A stretch of 64,000 nt of DNA from Algoriphagus iocasae. GTDB taxonomy: Bacteria; Bacteroidota; Bacteroidia; Cytophagales; Cyclobacteriaceae. The position numbers and the translations under genes are program-made. Location: assembly GCF_014206875.1 (NCBI RefSeq), contig NZ_JACIJO010000001.1:620001-684000 (forward strand), read 5' to 3'. Shown piece by piece: positions 47,466-53,766 of this stretch. The stretch's first letter is position 1, and each line of letters starts with the position of its first letter. The notes under the pieces are model-generated. The model was not told where the DNA came from. It did no database searches and saw nothing but the letters and a program-made list of their open reading frames with translations.

Positions 47466-47852
47466 TCAACTATTTGGGGGAGGGGAATCAATATGATGAA
47501 AGCCTATGCTAAGGGCTATCTTAAGATCTGAAAATCGAGTTTCAACTTCAAAAGGTGAATTTAAAAGCTGTTGAAGTTCAGCAGGATTATGCAGGGCCAA
47601 AACTACTTTTTGGACGCTTTTATTGTTTTGTTCTTCCCCATCTGGATCATCAAACTCTTCAAAAGTATCCTCGAAACCCAAAACTGTTTCTACCAAGACT
47701 TCAACAATACTTTCCTGGTCGTTAATAGTTAGATCTTCTGCGATATGTGGGGATTTTGGGTCAGGAGTATCGGCACTGAGATTAAAAATATACAATCCCA
47801 TCAAAACCCATAAAAATTTTACACATGCACTATTTCTTAGTGTTTGAATCAC
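47466..47852 (-). CDS. Small exported acidic protein of metal-efflux loci
   Basis: 128 aa: a hydrophobic N-terminal segment (KFLWVLMGLYIFNLSAD) then an acidic stretch with DLTINDQESIVEVLVE and GFEDTFEEFDD. This pattern matches short proteins found just upstream of CusA/CzcA-type efflux genes in Bacteroidota, from my recall. Here the pump genes are absent; only a barrel gene follows, 216 bp away. The family has no known biochemical role. Confidence 0.65.
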   Translation of the reverse strand: MIQTLRNSACVKFLWVLMGLYIFNLSADTPDPKSPHIAEDLTINDQESIVEVLVETVLGFEDTFEEFDDPDGEEQNNKSVQKVVLALHNPAELQQLLNSPFEVETRFSDLKIALSIGFHHIDSPPPNS

Positions 47853-48400
47853 ATTGCAATAATAGTGATTTTCCTTTTGTCTAGTGATTTGTTAAAAACC
47901 CATATTTCAAGGTTAGTTTCTAAATCATTAGAAAAAGATATTTCTAATTGGGTCAAACGTCGTATCAAAGGTCAGCTGAGTAATAGTCTTAAGCATTATA
48001 CAATCCCTAGATATACAGAATAAAAAATCAGACCTCCTACACTTCCTGATAGTCTGGCTAGGATTGAGTTAGTGATTCTTGCTATGCTCTTACTGGTTGA
48101 TATACAGATGAATATAGCTTTTTGTGATTAAGATTAATAGATAATTTTAATAAAAATTAAATTTTAAGCATAGTATAAACTATATAAGAGCAATTTTATA
48201 ATGTTCTTATACTGTTTAATTATTGATTTTATATTGGTCATGGTATAGTTTTAATTTAAAGAATATATACTTTTTTTGACTGGATTTATAAAGCGTCGAT
48301 AGGGTTTATACCTGGAAGATGGCTAGGTAAGGCAGGAAAATTATTATGGTAGGTTAGCCTACAGGCTCATTGTTGCCTTTTTGCCGTTATGTATGGCCGA
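47853..48400. other. Non-coding AT-rich stretch
   Basis: About 550 bp with no credible ORF. It is very AT-rich around 48120-48260 (TTTTAATAAAAATTAAATTT-like). No hairpin or repeat was seen before the REP cluster, whose first hairpin is TTGCCGTTAT/ATAATGGCAA at 48381-48409. Confidence 0.6.
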
Positions 48401-49050
48401 TAATGGCAAATGACAATCCAATATTGGATTTGTTGGTGAGGTGGTATCGTCCGTCCCTCTGGGACTTTTTTTGCTATGTTGTTATTCAAATTCCAGAGGT
48501 TGAAACCTCTGGCTAGGATATAGTTCGTCCCGCTGGGACTGTGGAGGAGTAGAAAGAATGTTTATTCGTAATTACCATAAATTAGCTAGCCTTCGATTAT
48601 AGAGATTTCTGAGTTCTCAATGCCGTTAGGCATGATCGATTACCTAGCCAGTCATTTCAATGGCTGGATCTAAAGAAGGTTAATGGTTCAAAAAAATGCC
48701 GTAGGCATGGCCGATATTTGAAAATGACAATCCAATATTAGATTTGTTGGTGAGGTGGTATCGTCCGTCCCTCTGGGACTTTTTTTGCTTTGTTGTTATT
48801 CAAATTCCAGAGGTTAAAACCTCTGGCTAGGATATAAGCCGTCCCGCAGGGACTGTGGAGGAGTAGAAAGAATTTTTATTCGTAATTACCATAAATTAGC
48901 TAGCCTCGATTATAGAGATTTCTGAGTTCTCAATGCCGTTAGGCATGATCGATTACCTAGCCAGTCGTTCGAATGCCTGGAAAAAAAGAATGAGGTTTTT
49001 ATAATAATGCCGTAGGCCTGCATACCGGAGACAGGTATGGCCGATATTGA
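48381..49050. repeat. REP cluster with a 314-bp tandem duplication
   Basis: Two copies of a non-coding unit start at 48411 and 48725 with GACAATCCAATATT and run in register for about 314 bp. Each contains a fixed series of short hairpins: GTCCCTCTGGGAC, CCAGAGGTT/AACCTCTGG, GTCCCGCTGGGAC (GTCCCGCAGGGAC in copy 2), ATGCCGTTAGGCAT, and ATGCCGTAGGCAT followed by GGCCGATATT. Copy 2 carries an extra 19 nt at 49018-49036. The cluster lies directly before the RAYT transposase gene. Confidence 0.85.
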
Positions 49051-49083
49051 TTAAATTAGTTTGAACAAGTAGTATGATCTATT

Positions 49084-49545
49084 ATGCCAAATACCTATTC
49101 AAAGATGTATTGTCAGGCAGTTTTTGCTGTCAAATACAGGAAAGCAGTCATTCAGGATGTTTTTAAGAGCGAGCTTTACGGAGTGATAGGAAACCTGATC
49201 AATGAGACTGGAGCGAAAACCTTAATTGTAAATGGACATTTTGACCATGTTCATTGTTTGTTCCAGTTCTATCCCAAGCAAGCTGTTTCTGAGATCATGA
49301 AAAGTTCAAAAGCAAAATCTTCCAAGTGGTTAAATGAGTCAAAGCTTCTTGATCATAGGTTTGAATGGCAAGCTGCTTTTGGTTCCTTTACCTATAGTGA
49401 AAGGGAGATCTCATCTATTTTTGAATATGTGAAAAATCAGGAAAAGCGCCATCAAAAACTGACGTTTGGAGAGGAATATTTTGAGATGTTAAAGGCTCAT
49501 AAAATTGATTTTTTGCCAGAATTCCTTTTTAAAGAGCTGGAATAA
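49084..49545 (+). CDS. IS200-like REP-associated tyrosine transposase (RAYT)
   Basis: 153-aa single-domain Y1 transposase of the HUH class. The HUH pair is in GHFDHVHCLFQF, and the catalytic Tyr is in IFEYVKNQEKRHQK. It lacks the TnpB partner of IS605 elements. It is flanked on both sides by REP hairpin clusters (48381-49050 and 49551-49724) with the same modules, as is usual for RAYTs. RAYTs bind and cut REP hairpins, so this gene probably spread or maintains these repeats. The frame is intact. Confidence 0.88.
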   Translation: MPNTYSKMYCQAVFAVKYRKAVIQDVFKSELYGVIGNLINETGAKTLIVNGHFDHVHCLFQFYPKQAVSEIMKSSKAKSSKWLNESKLLDHRFEWQAAFGSFTYSEREISSIFEYVKNQEKRHQKLTFGEEYFEMLKAHKIDFLPEFLFKELE

Positions 49546-49550
49546 ATATC

Positions 49551-49724
49551 TCTATGGGTTAAAACCTCTAGCTAGGATATGGGTCGTCCCAATGGGACTC
49601 ATTAATTGGAGATATGTAGAATTAATGTCGTAGGCATGAGCGATCTTTTAGCCAGCCATTTCAATGGCTGGTAAATGGTGAATCCATAATTTTTATAATG
49701 CCATAGGCATGGCCGATATATGAT
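49551..49724. repeat. REP cluster downstream of the RAYT gene
   Basis: A diverged copy of the upstream hairpin series in the same order: GGTTAAAACCTCTAGCTAGGATAT, a GTCCCAATGGGAC hairpin, ATGTCGTAGGCAT, GCCAGCCATTTCAATGGCTGG and ATGCCATAGGCATGGCCGATAT. (Modules listed are partly longer than one arm.) It lies directly after the transposase stop. The following bases to 49920 hold no gene or repeat that I can see. Confidence 0.75.
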
Positions 49725-49920
49725 GCACAATGGGTTTACCGTTTCATTCTCTTTGCTGGTACGCACCCTCATTCCCTTTCAAAATTACCCATTCCCGACA
49801 TCTCTTGTCTTTATTTATTATCCAAACCCGCGGATTCCTTGCTGATTTCATCACTAAGGAATAAATTAGTCTAAACACTTTGGGTAGATTTTCTTAATTT
49901 CCCTTTCAAATAATCAGACT

Positions 49921-50331
49921 ATGAACGAAAAAATCCACCACGGCCGGAATATCAAGCGTTTCAGAGAAATGATGGGCATCAAGCAGGAGGCCTTGGCTTT
50001 TGAGCTGGGGGAGGACTGGTCACAGAAGAAAGTCAGTTTACTGGAACAAAAGGAAGAAGTGGAGGAGGAGTTGCTGAGACAGGTAGGTGAGATTCTGCGT
50101 ATTCCGGTGGAAGCATTTCAGAATTTTGACGAAGAGCAGGCGGTTAACATAATTGCGAACACTTTCAATATTGAGAAAGATGCATTTGTAGGTAATTCCA
50201 AGCCGACATTCCATATCAATCCTCTCGAAGAAATCAAGAAGCTCCATGATGAAAAAATCGCCCTTTACGAACGGATGCTAAAGGAAAAGGATGAAATGAT
50301 GGCGAGATTGGAGATGTTGCTGAATAAATAA
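49921..50331 (+). CDS. XRE-family DNA-binding regulator with coiled-coil tail
   Basis: 136 aa. The N-terminal helix-turn-helix (residues about 8-65) reads NIKRFREMMGIKQEALAFEL then WSQKKVSLLEQ. A linker is followed by a coiled coil at 105-136 (EKIALYERMLKEKDEMMARL), probably for dimerisation. The target genes are unknown. It stands alone just after the REP cluster and before a 26-bp perfect palindrome. Confidence 0.85.
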   Translation: MNEKIHHGRNIKRFREMMGIKQEALAFELGEDWSQKKVSLLEQKEEVEEELLRQVGEILRIPVEAFQNFDEEQAVNIIANTFNIEKDAFVGNSKPTFHINPLEEIKKLHDEKIALYERMLKEKDEMMARLEMLLNK

Positions 50332-50342
50332 AATTTTTAGAC

Positions 50343-50368
50343 TAGTCCATAACAATTGTTATGGACTA
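50343..50368. terminator. 26-bp perfect palindrome after the XRE gene
   Basis: TAGTCCATAACAA and its exact reverse complement, with no loop, begin 12 bp after the XRE stop. It may end that transcript or be a regulator site. There is no clear T run after it on the plus strand. Confidence 0.5.
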
Positions 50369-50384
50369 TAGAGAAATACAATTT

Positions 50385-50772
50385 CTATTGAATGTGAAAG
50401 CGTAGTTGCCAACTACGCTTGGACGACGATCTGACTATATCTAGAGGGGGAACTTTTTGGTGTTTCTGAATATTTTGGATGCTCTCATAAGCAATAACGG
50501 TTTCAGATGTGAAAAGAAATGCTACTACTAAAATCGTGATCAAAAGTTCAATGTTTCCGTGTCCGTGGGGATGATTTTCATCTGCTTGTCGCTTGGCATA
50601 TCTTAATCCAAACAAAACTTGAAGTGATGAAAATATGTCGGTAGTTGATTTGATAGCGTCTGCAATAAGAGCATAGGAATTACCAAAAAATCCGGCAAGT
50701 CCATTAATCAATGCTAAATTTATTTTTTCAATTAAGGTGAAAAACGTGGTCCGTATTGCAATTTTTTTTAGT
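50385..50772 (-). pseudogene. Truncated cation diffusion facilitator (CDF) gene
   Basis: A CDF-family fragment: RTTFFTLIEKINLALINGLA, then FFGNSYALIADAIKSTTDIF and the metal-site-type HPHGHGNIE. The frame is open from about 50772 but has no usual start codon, so N-terminal residues may be missing. After YESIQNIQKHQ the similarity stops and the frame ends within the palindromic stretch at 50385-50420, so the last four or so helices are lost. CDF proteins export divalent cations. The fragment is next to a probable cassette end, with other metal-locus remnants 3 kb away. Confidence 0.75.
50398..50420. repeat. 11-bp-arm hairpin within the CDF remnant
   Basis: AAGCGTAGTTG and CAACTACGCTT flank a single C. 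It sits where CDF similarity breaks off and so may be a mobile-element end or a REP-type hairpin. It does not match the REP modules of the 48-49 kb cluster. Confidence 0.5.
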
Positions 50773-50783
50773 CAACTTTTGGT

Positions 50784-51245
50784 CTAATTTTTCTCGAATG
50801 TAAGATAATCAGTACCACCATTTCCGCCACTAACGTCTATTAGTTCAATTTTTGTAGAGGATTGAGAGATGAAATCCCAATCATCATTTAAATCTTCAAA
50901 ATCATTGGTTAAGTTGAAATTGATATTAAAGTCCAAATCATCTTGACTATCATCATTACTGTTGCTATCTGTTATACTCCAAATCCCGTCATAATTATTA
51001 GTTCCGTTATTTGCATTTAGAACTCCTGAACTATTAAAAGTGAAGTTGTAACCTGTGAAATGATTAGTTTCATCTGTTCCCGAATCAATAAATTTCGTAA
51101 TCCTCCAAGTCCCACTTTGAACATTAGTTTGCACTTTAGCTTGAGTGTTGTTATTTGGGCTATCATCATCTTTATTGCAAGAAACGATAGCAAAAAGGCC
51201 TATCAGGAAAGCAAATATTGAAATTCTTAAATTTTTAGTGTTCAT
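50784..51245 (-). CDS. Lipocalin-like lipoprotein
   Basis: 153 aa with a lipoprotein signal (lipobox AIVSC) and an Asp/Asn-rich linker, then a small beta-barrel-like domain: SGTWRITKFIDSGTDETNHF, YNFTFNSSGVL, NYDGIWSI, ending DYLTFEKN. This pattern matches lipocalin-like proteins common in flavobacteria and their relatives. Function unknown. Its upstream GTTAGTCACAACC and downstream GACTAAA could be worn cassette ends, but that is weak. Confidence 0.75.
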   Translation of the reverse strand: MNTKNLRISIFAFLIGLFAIVSCNKDDDSPNNNTQAKVQTNVQSGTWRITKFIDSGTDETNHFTGYNFTFNSSGVLNANNGTNNYDGIWSITDSNSNDDSQDDLDFNINFNLTNDFEDLNDDWDFISQSSTKIELIDVSGGNGGTDYLTFEKN

Positions 51246-51315
51246 AATTGTTTATTTTTTTTAGGGTTAATTATCGAGTCTTATTTTCAGGTTGTGACTA
51301 ACGAACCGAAAACCT

Positions 51316-51572
51316 TTAAAAATCTACAGTTTTAAGGCCCAGGAAGTCTTCTTGGATACCGAATTTATCGATTTGCTTCTTTATCTTTTTAAATAACCCC
51401 GAATTTCTTTTCTGACCCCAAAATAGGTAACCTTTAGGGTTGATGTACGAAACTCCTTTGACCACCATATTCCAGATAATAACTTCCAACTTTCTGGCTG
51501 TTGCACTGATCGCTGAAACTCTTCTTTTTCGGGAGTTATTATGGTGGAAAAGTCTCGAAAGGGCGTGGGGAA
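51316..51572 (-). pseudogene. IS110-family transposase, C-terminal remnant
   Basis: The frame reads SRKRRVSAISATARKLEVII, WNMVVKGVSYINPKGYLFW and FKKIKKQIDKFGI, a match from recall to the C-terminus of Bacteroidota IS110-family transposases (ARKLAVIIWNM...). About 75-85 residues remain out of more than 300. In the other direction the reading enters an attC-like site at about 51573. No intact element ends were identified. Confidence 0.7.
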
Positions 51573-51573
51573 A

Positions 51574-51686
51574 ATGAAAAGTAGGCGAATACGAAGCACG
51601 AAACTTGCGGTTAAACACAAAATTTGATTCGAGCCACAAACCCTGAAATTAGCATAAACTCGCCTATTTTTAATGCATTGTTGGAC
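51574..51686 (-). repeat. attC-like site, truncated at its 3' end
   Basis: Opens on the minus strand with GTCCAAC (51686-51680), a perfect RYYYAAC match, 11 bp after the AraC stop. The arms AAAAATAGGCGA and TCGCCTACTTTT pair over about 12 bp. The segment at 51574-51599 is nearly identical to 41725-41750. After CTTTTCAT the expected closing GTTRRRY core is missing and IS110-derived sequence begins. Confidence 0.65.
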
Positions 51687-51696
51687 AGCGTTTTAA

Positions 51697-52614
51697 TTAT
51701 TCAATCGGTATATAAAAGTCAACAATCGCCTTTCTTTCGGGATGTTCATTAAAGTTATTATGATAAATTTCAAAAGGATTCCTGTCGGCTTTTTTATATC
51801 CGTTTTCATTCATCCATAAAAATAGTCCTGTCCAGGATTTTTCAAATTCGTTCAATCCTATCTCGAAGTTTCCAACTATAAATTTTCCTGCTTCGATTGC
51901 AGTCAGTCCAATTTCGCCATCTGTTTTTACAGGTTTGTTTAACAAAATTGAAGCACTCATTCTGACTTTGCTGGCTTCTGTTACTTTAAAACTGTCGTGG
52001 TAAATCCTAACCATTTTAGTTTGGTCGTTCATCAATCCTTGAGGTGTTGCCCATTGAATTAGTTTTCTATAAGCGTTTTCAAGGTTTTGCGATCCGATAC
52101 TTGAAACATAAGCCAAATCCATTTTTGGCATTTCTTTAATCTCAATTTTTGCATTCATTTTTATCCAGTTTTTAAGGTTATCAATGATGCAAATGTATTT
52201 GTCATAGTCTGGATAGTCTTGTCCGTTCTTGCTTTGAAGTTGACTAATCTTGCTATGTCGATTTGGATTTTGTTTTCTAAATTCGGTCGGACTTATTCCA
52301 TAATATTTTTTAAAGGCTCTGGAAAACGAAGAATTATCACTAAATCCATATTTGTGAGCGATTTCTGTGGTCGTGATATTTTTATGCAACAAATCCAAGG
52401 CTGATTTTTCAATTTTACGTCTTGTTACATACTTATTTAATGTTTCTGCTGTAATAAACTTGAAAACTCGATGGAAGTGAAATGGTGAGAAAAAAGCAAT
52501 TTCCGAAACAATGTTTAAAGACAAGTCAGAGTCCAGGTTATCGTCAATAAATTCAAAAACTCGGTTAATTCGATTCTTATAATCAGTATGTATTTCTTTA
52601 TCTGTAATTGTCAT
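51697..52614 (-). CDS. AraC-type regulator with GyrI-like effector domain
   Basis: Two AraC helix-turn-helix motifs occupy residues about 10-110 (SLNIVSEIAFFSPFHFHRVF and TTEIAHKYGFSDNSSFSRAF). A GyrI-like small-molecule-binding domain follows (about 155-305, MNAKIEIKEMPKMDLAYVSS to VDFYIPIE). This layout is typical of Rob/SoxS-like drug-sensing regulators. It is the single gene of an integron-like cassette, starting 13-19 bp inside its core site. Confidence 0.88.
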   Translation of the reverse strand: MTITDKEIHTDYKNRINRVFEFIDDNLDSDLSLNIVSEIAFFSPFHFHRVFKFITAETLNKYVTRRKIEKSALDLLHKNITTTEIAHKYGFSDNSSFSRAFKKYYGISPTEFRKQNPNRHSKISQLQSKNGQDYPDYDKYICIIDNLKNWIKMNAKIEIKEMPKMDLAYVSSIGSQNLENAYRKLIQWATPQGLMNDQTKMVRIYHDSFKVTEASKVRMSASILLNKPVKTDGEIGLTAIEAGKFIVGNFEIGLNEFEKSWTGLFLWMNENGYKKADRNPFEIYHNNFNEHPERKAIVDFYIPIE

Positions 52615-53261
52615 TTTTCAAATGCTGCACAACGGTTGGTACATGTTGTCGGGGCGGATTTCGAAGAGCGTTCCTGTCCAAAGGACACGGAACTGCGAAA
52701 CGAGAATCCGCAGTTGGCGTACCACCTAACCCCGCCCTGCAATATGTACTGTGTTATGCACTGGTTTTTATTCTTTTTTGAAAAAGTAAGTCTTATATTT
52801 TTTAGCTGTCGATATATTTTGTCTTTTTTTATTTTCAATTTTCCCATTTCATCAAGTCGATAAAGCTTATTTCGTTTTATTATTAACTCATCTGGCGGTT
52901 TAAGTCGATTTTGACCTCCTCCCGAAATGCCTGATGATGCAAATTCAATAATGTCAATTCTATTACTTTCGTTGTCTACTGATACCACCAATGAGTCCTT
53001 TACAAATTCATTTTTATTGTTTAAAATTTCGAGTGTGTCAAGGACCAATTTTGTTCTCAAGTAAACTGTGTCATTAAACATTTTGTATGTTCCTTCTGTC
53101 CAACTTGATGCAAGGTCAAAATACCAAGAGTGTTTAAATGTTAAATCCTTTCGAAATTCTATTTTTTCACCAAAGAAATTTGAATATGTCCCTTCAAGCT
53201 TGCTTTGTCCATAGCAAAAAGTATTAATTAGAAGTACTGTTATTAAAAGCAATGTTCTCAT
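52611..53261 (-). CDS. Hypothetical exported protein whose frame reads through attC
   Basis: 216 codons. The first about 165 residues form a credible protein: a signal peptide (MRTLLLITVLLINTFCYGQ), then a lipocalin-like start SKLEGTYSNFFGEKIEFRKD and a mostly beta pattern. The last about 50 residues are translation of the attC-like palindrome. The frame has no stop before it and ends in ATGA overlapping the AraC start (52611-52614). Function unknown. Either the original stop was lost or the overlap is genuine. Confidence 0.65.
   Translation of the reverse strand: MRTLLLITVLLINTFCYGQSKLEGTYSNFFGEKIEFRKDLTFKHSWYFDLASSWTEGTYKMFNDTVYLRTKLVLDTLEILNNKNEFVKDSLVVSVDNESNRIDIIEFASSGISGGGQNRLKPPDELIIKRNKLYRLDEMGKLKIKKDKIYRQLKNIRLTFSKKNKNQCITQYILQGGVRWYANCGFSFRSSVSFGQERSSKSAPTTCTNRCAAFEK
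52627..52759 (-). repeat. attC-like recombination site, complete
   Basis: 133 bp from GCATAAC (52759-52753, R''-like) to GTTGTGC (52633-52627, R'-like) on the minus strand. The long arms 52639-52657 and 52730-52749 pair over most of about 19 bp (GTACAT, TTG and GGGGCGG). Inside are AACTGCG/CGCAGTT (52691-52697 with 52709-52715) and a TGTCC-AAA-GGACA hairpin at 52675-52687. Size and architecture fit integron attC sites, which range roughly from 60 to 140 bp. Confidence 0.7.
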
Positions 53262-53278
53262 TTTTCAAACTTGTGCAT
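53258..53278 (-). other. Seven-codon leader ORF at the cassette start
   Basis: The core site GTTATGCAC contains an ATG that opens a frame of six residues, M-H-K-F-E-K, ending in TGA that overlaps the cassette gene's ATG (AATGAG). The same TTTGAAAAATGA precedes the start codon of the next cassette gene (AraC). A short attI ORF enhances first-cassette translation in class 1 integrons; a similar role here is inference. Confidence 0.4.
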
Positions 53279-53330
53279 AACTTGTTTATTTGCGCTGTAA
53301 TATGGCGTTAATTCCCTCCATTTTGTCAGC

Positions 53331-53365
53331 TAATCGCCACAAAAGATAGATTTTTATGGCGATTA
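53331..53365. repeat. 9-bp inverted repeat next to the recombinase remnant
   Basis: TAATCGCCA (53331-53339) and TGGCGATTA (53357-53365) flank a 17-nt AT-rich loop, directly past the recombinase stop. It may be the recombinase terminator or part of an attI-like region; GGCGTTAATT recurs just outside (53304-53313). Confidence 0.45.
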
Positions 53366-53370
53366 TTTTT

Positions 53371-53586
53371 CTATAGATCATCGAAAGGAGATTTGATTTT
53401 TTGTAGTGATTTTGTGGATACATGGGTATATATCTCCGTCGTCCTGCTACTATTATGTCCAAGCAATTCCTGAAAATACCTTAGATCTGTGCTACTATTT
53501 ACCAATTGGGTAGAATTGAAGTCATTTAGGTAATTACTAAATGTAAATTTCCCTAAAACTTTTTTCCTCTTTTTCAATTGAAGCAA
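53371..53586 (-). pseudogene. Tyrosine recombinase (integrase) C-terminal remnant
   Basis: The last about 45 residues are a normal recombinase C-terminus: TDLRYFQELLGH, then NSSRTTEIYTHV with the nucleophile Tyr and the tail STKSLQKIKSPFDDL. Before it the protein is decayed: the HxLRH box with the catalytic Arg is not recognisable (FSNYLNDFN stands in its place) and no N-terminal domain exists. Only 71 codons remain. It is oriented like the adjacent cassettes. Whether it was an integron integrase or a Xer/phage type cannot be told, as the diagnostic IntI patch is missing. Confidence 0.75.
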
Positions 53587-53646
53587 TCGCGTAAAAATCG
53601 TTTTTATATATTGAACTAAAAGTATTTTAATATATAGAAAAATATC

Positions 53647-53676
53647 AAAAAAAATCCCTCAGATTGCTCCGAGGGA
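53647..53676 (-). terminator. Rho-independent terminator of purL
   Basis: On the minus strand TCCCTC (53676-53671) pairs with GAGGGA (53660-53655), and the stem is followed by eight T residues (53654-53647). It lies about 90 bp beyond the purL stop. Confidence 0.75.
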
Positions 53677-53766
53677 ATTGTTTGTGAAATCTTTCAATCT
53701 TTCAATTTTCTAATATTTCAATCAAAAAATATCGAATGATGAACGCCGAATGATGAATGTTGAAGT

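Larger units (their letters stand above)
51574..53281 (-). mobile_element. Integron-like cassette array beside a recombinase remnant
   Basis: Two cassettes on the minus strand. The first (hypothetical exported protein) starts at GTTATGCAC (53281-53273) and its attC-like site opens with the exact complement GTGCATAAC (52761-52753). The second (AraC/GyrI protein) starts at GTTGTGCAGC (52633-52624) and ends with GCTGTCCAAC (51689-51680), which match at 8 of 10 positions when one is reverse-complemented. The second attC-like site is cut off by the IS110 remnant. A tyrosine recombinase C-terminus sits 90 bp before the first cassette. Confidence 0.7.

Noticed and set aside
48411..49050. CRISPR array
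   Set aside because: The repeat period is 314 bp with internally varied hairpins; there are no uniform 25-40 bp repeats with unique spacers and no cas genes.
50398..50420. Additional attC site
   Set aside because: It is a simple short hairpin without RYYYAAC/GTTRRRY cores or the long two-part arms.
51316..51639. 107-codon ORF as an intact gene
   Set aside because: Its N-terminal third is attC-like sequence and the rest is a transposase C-terminus, so it is a chance fusion of remnants.
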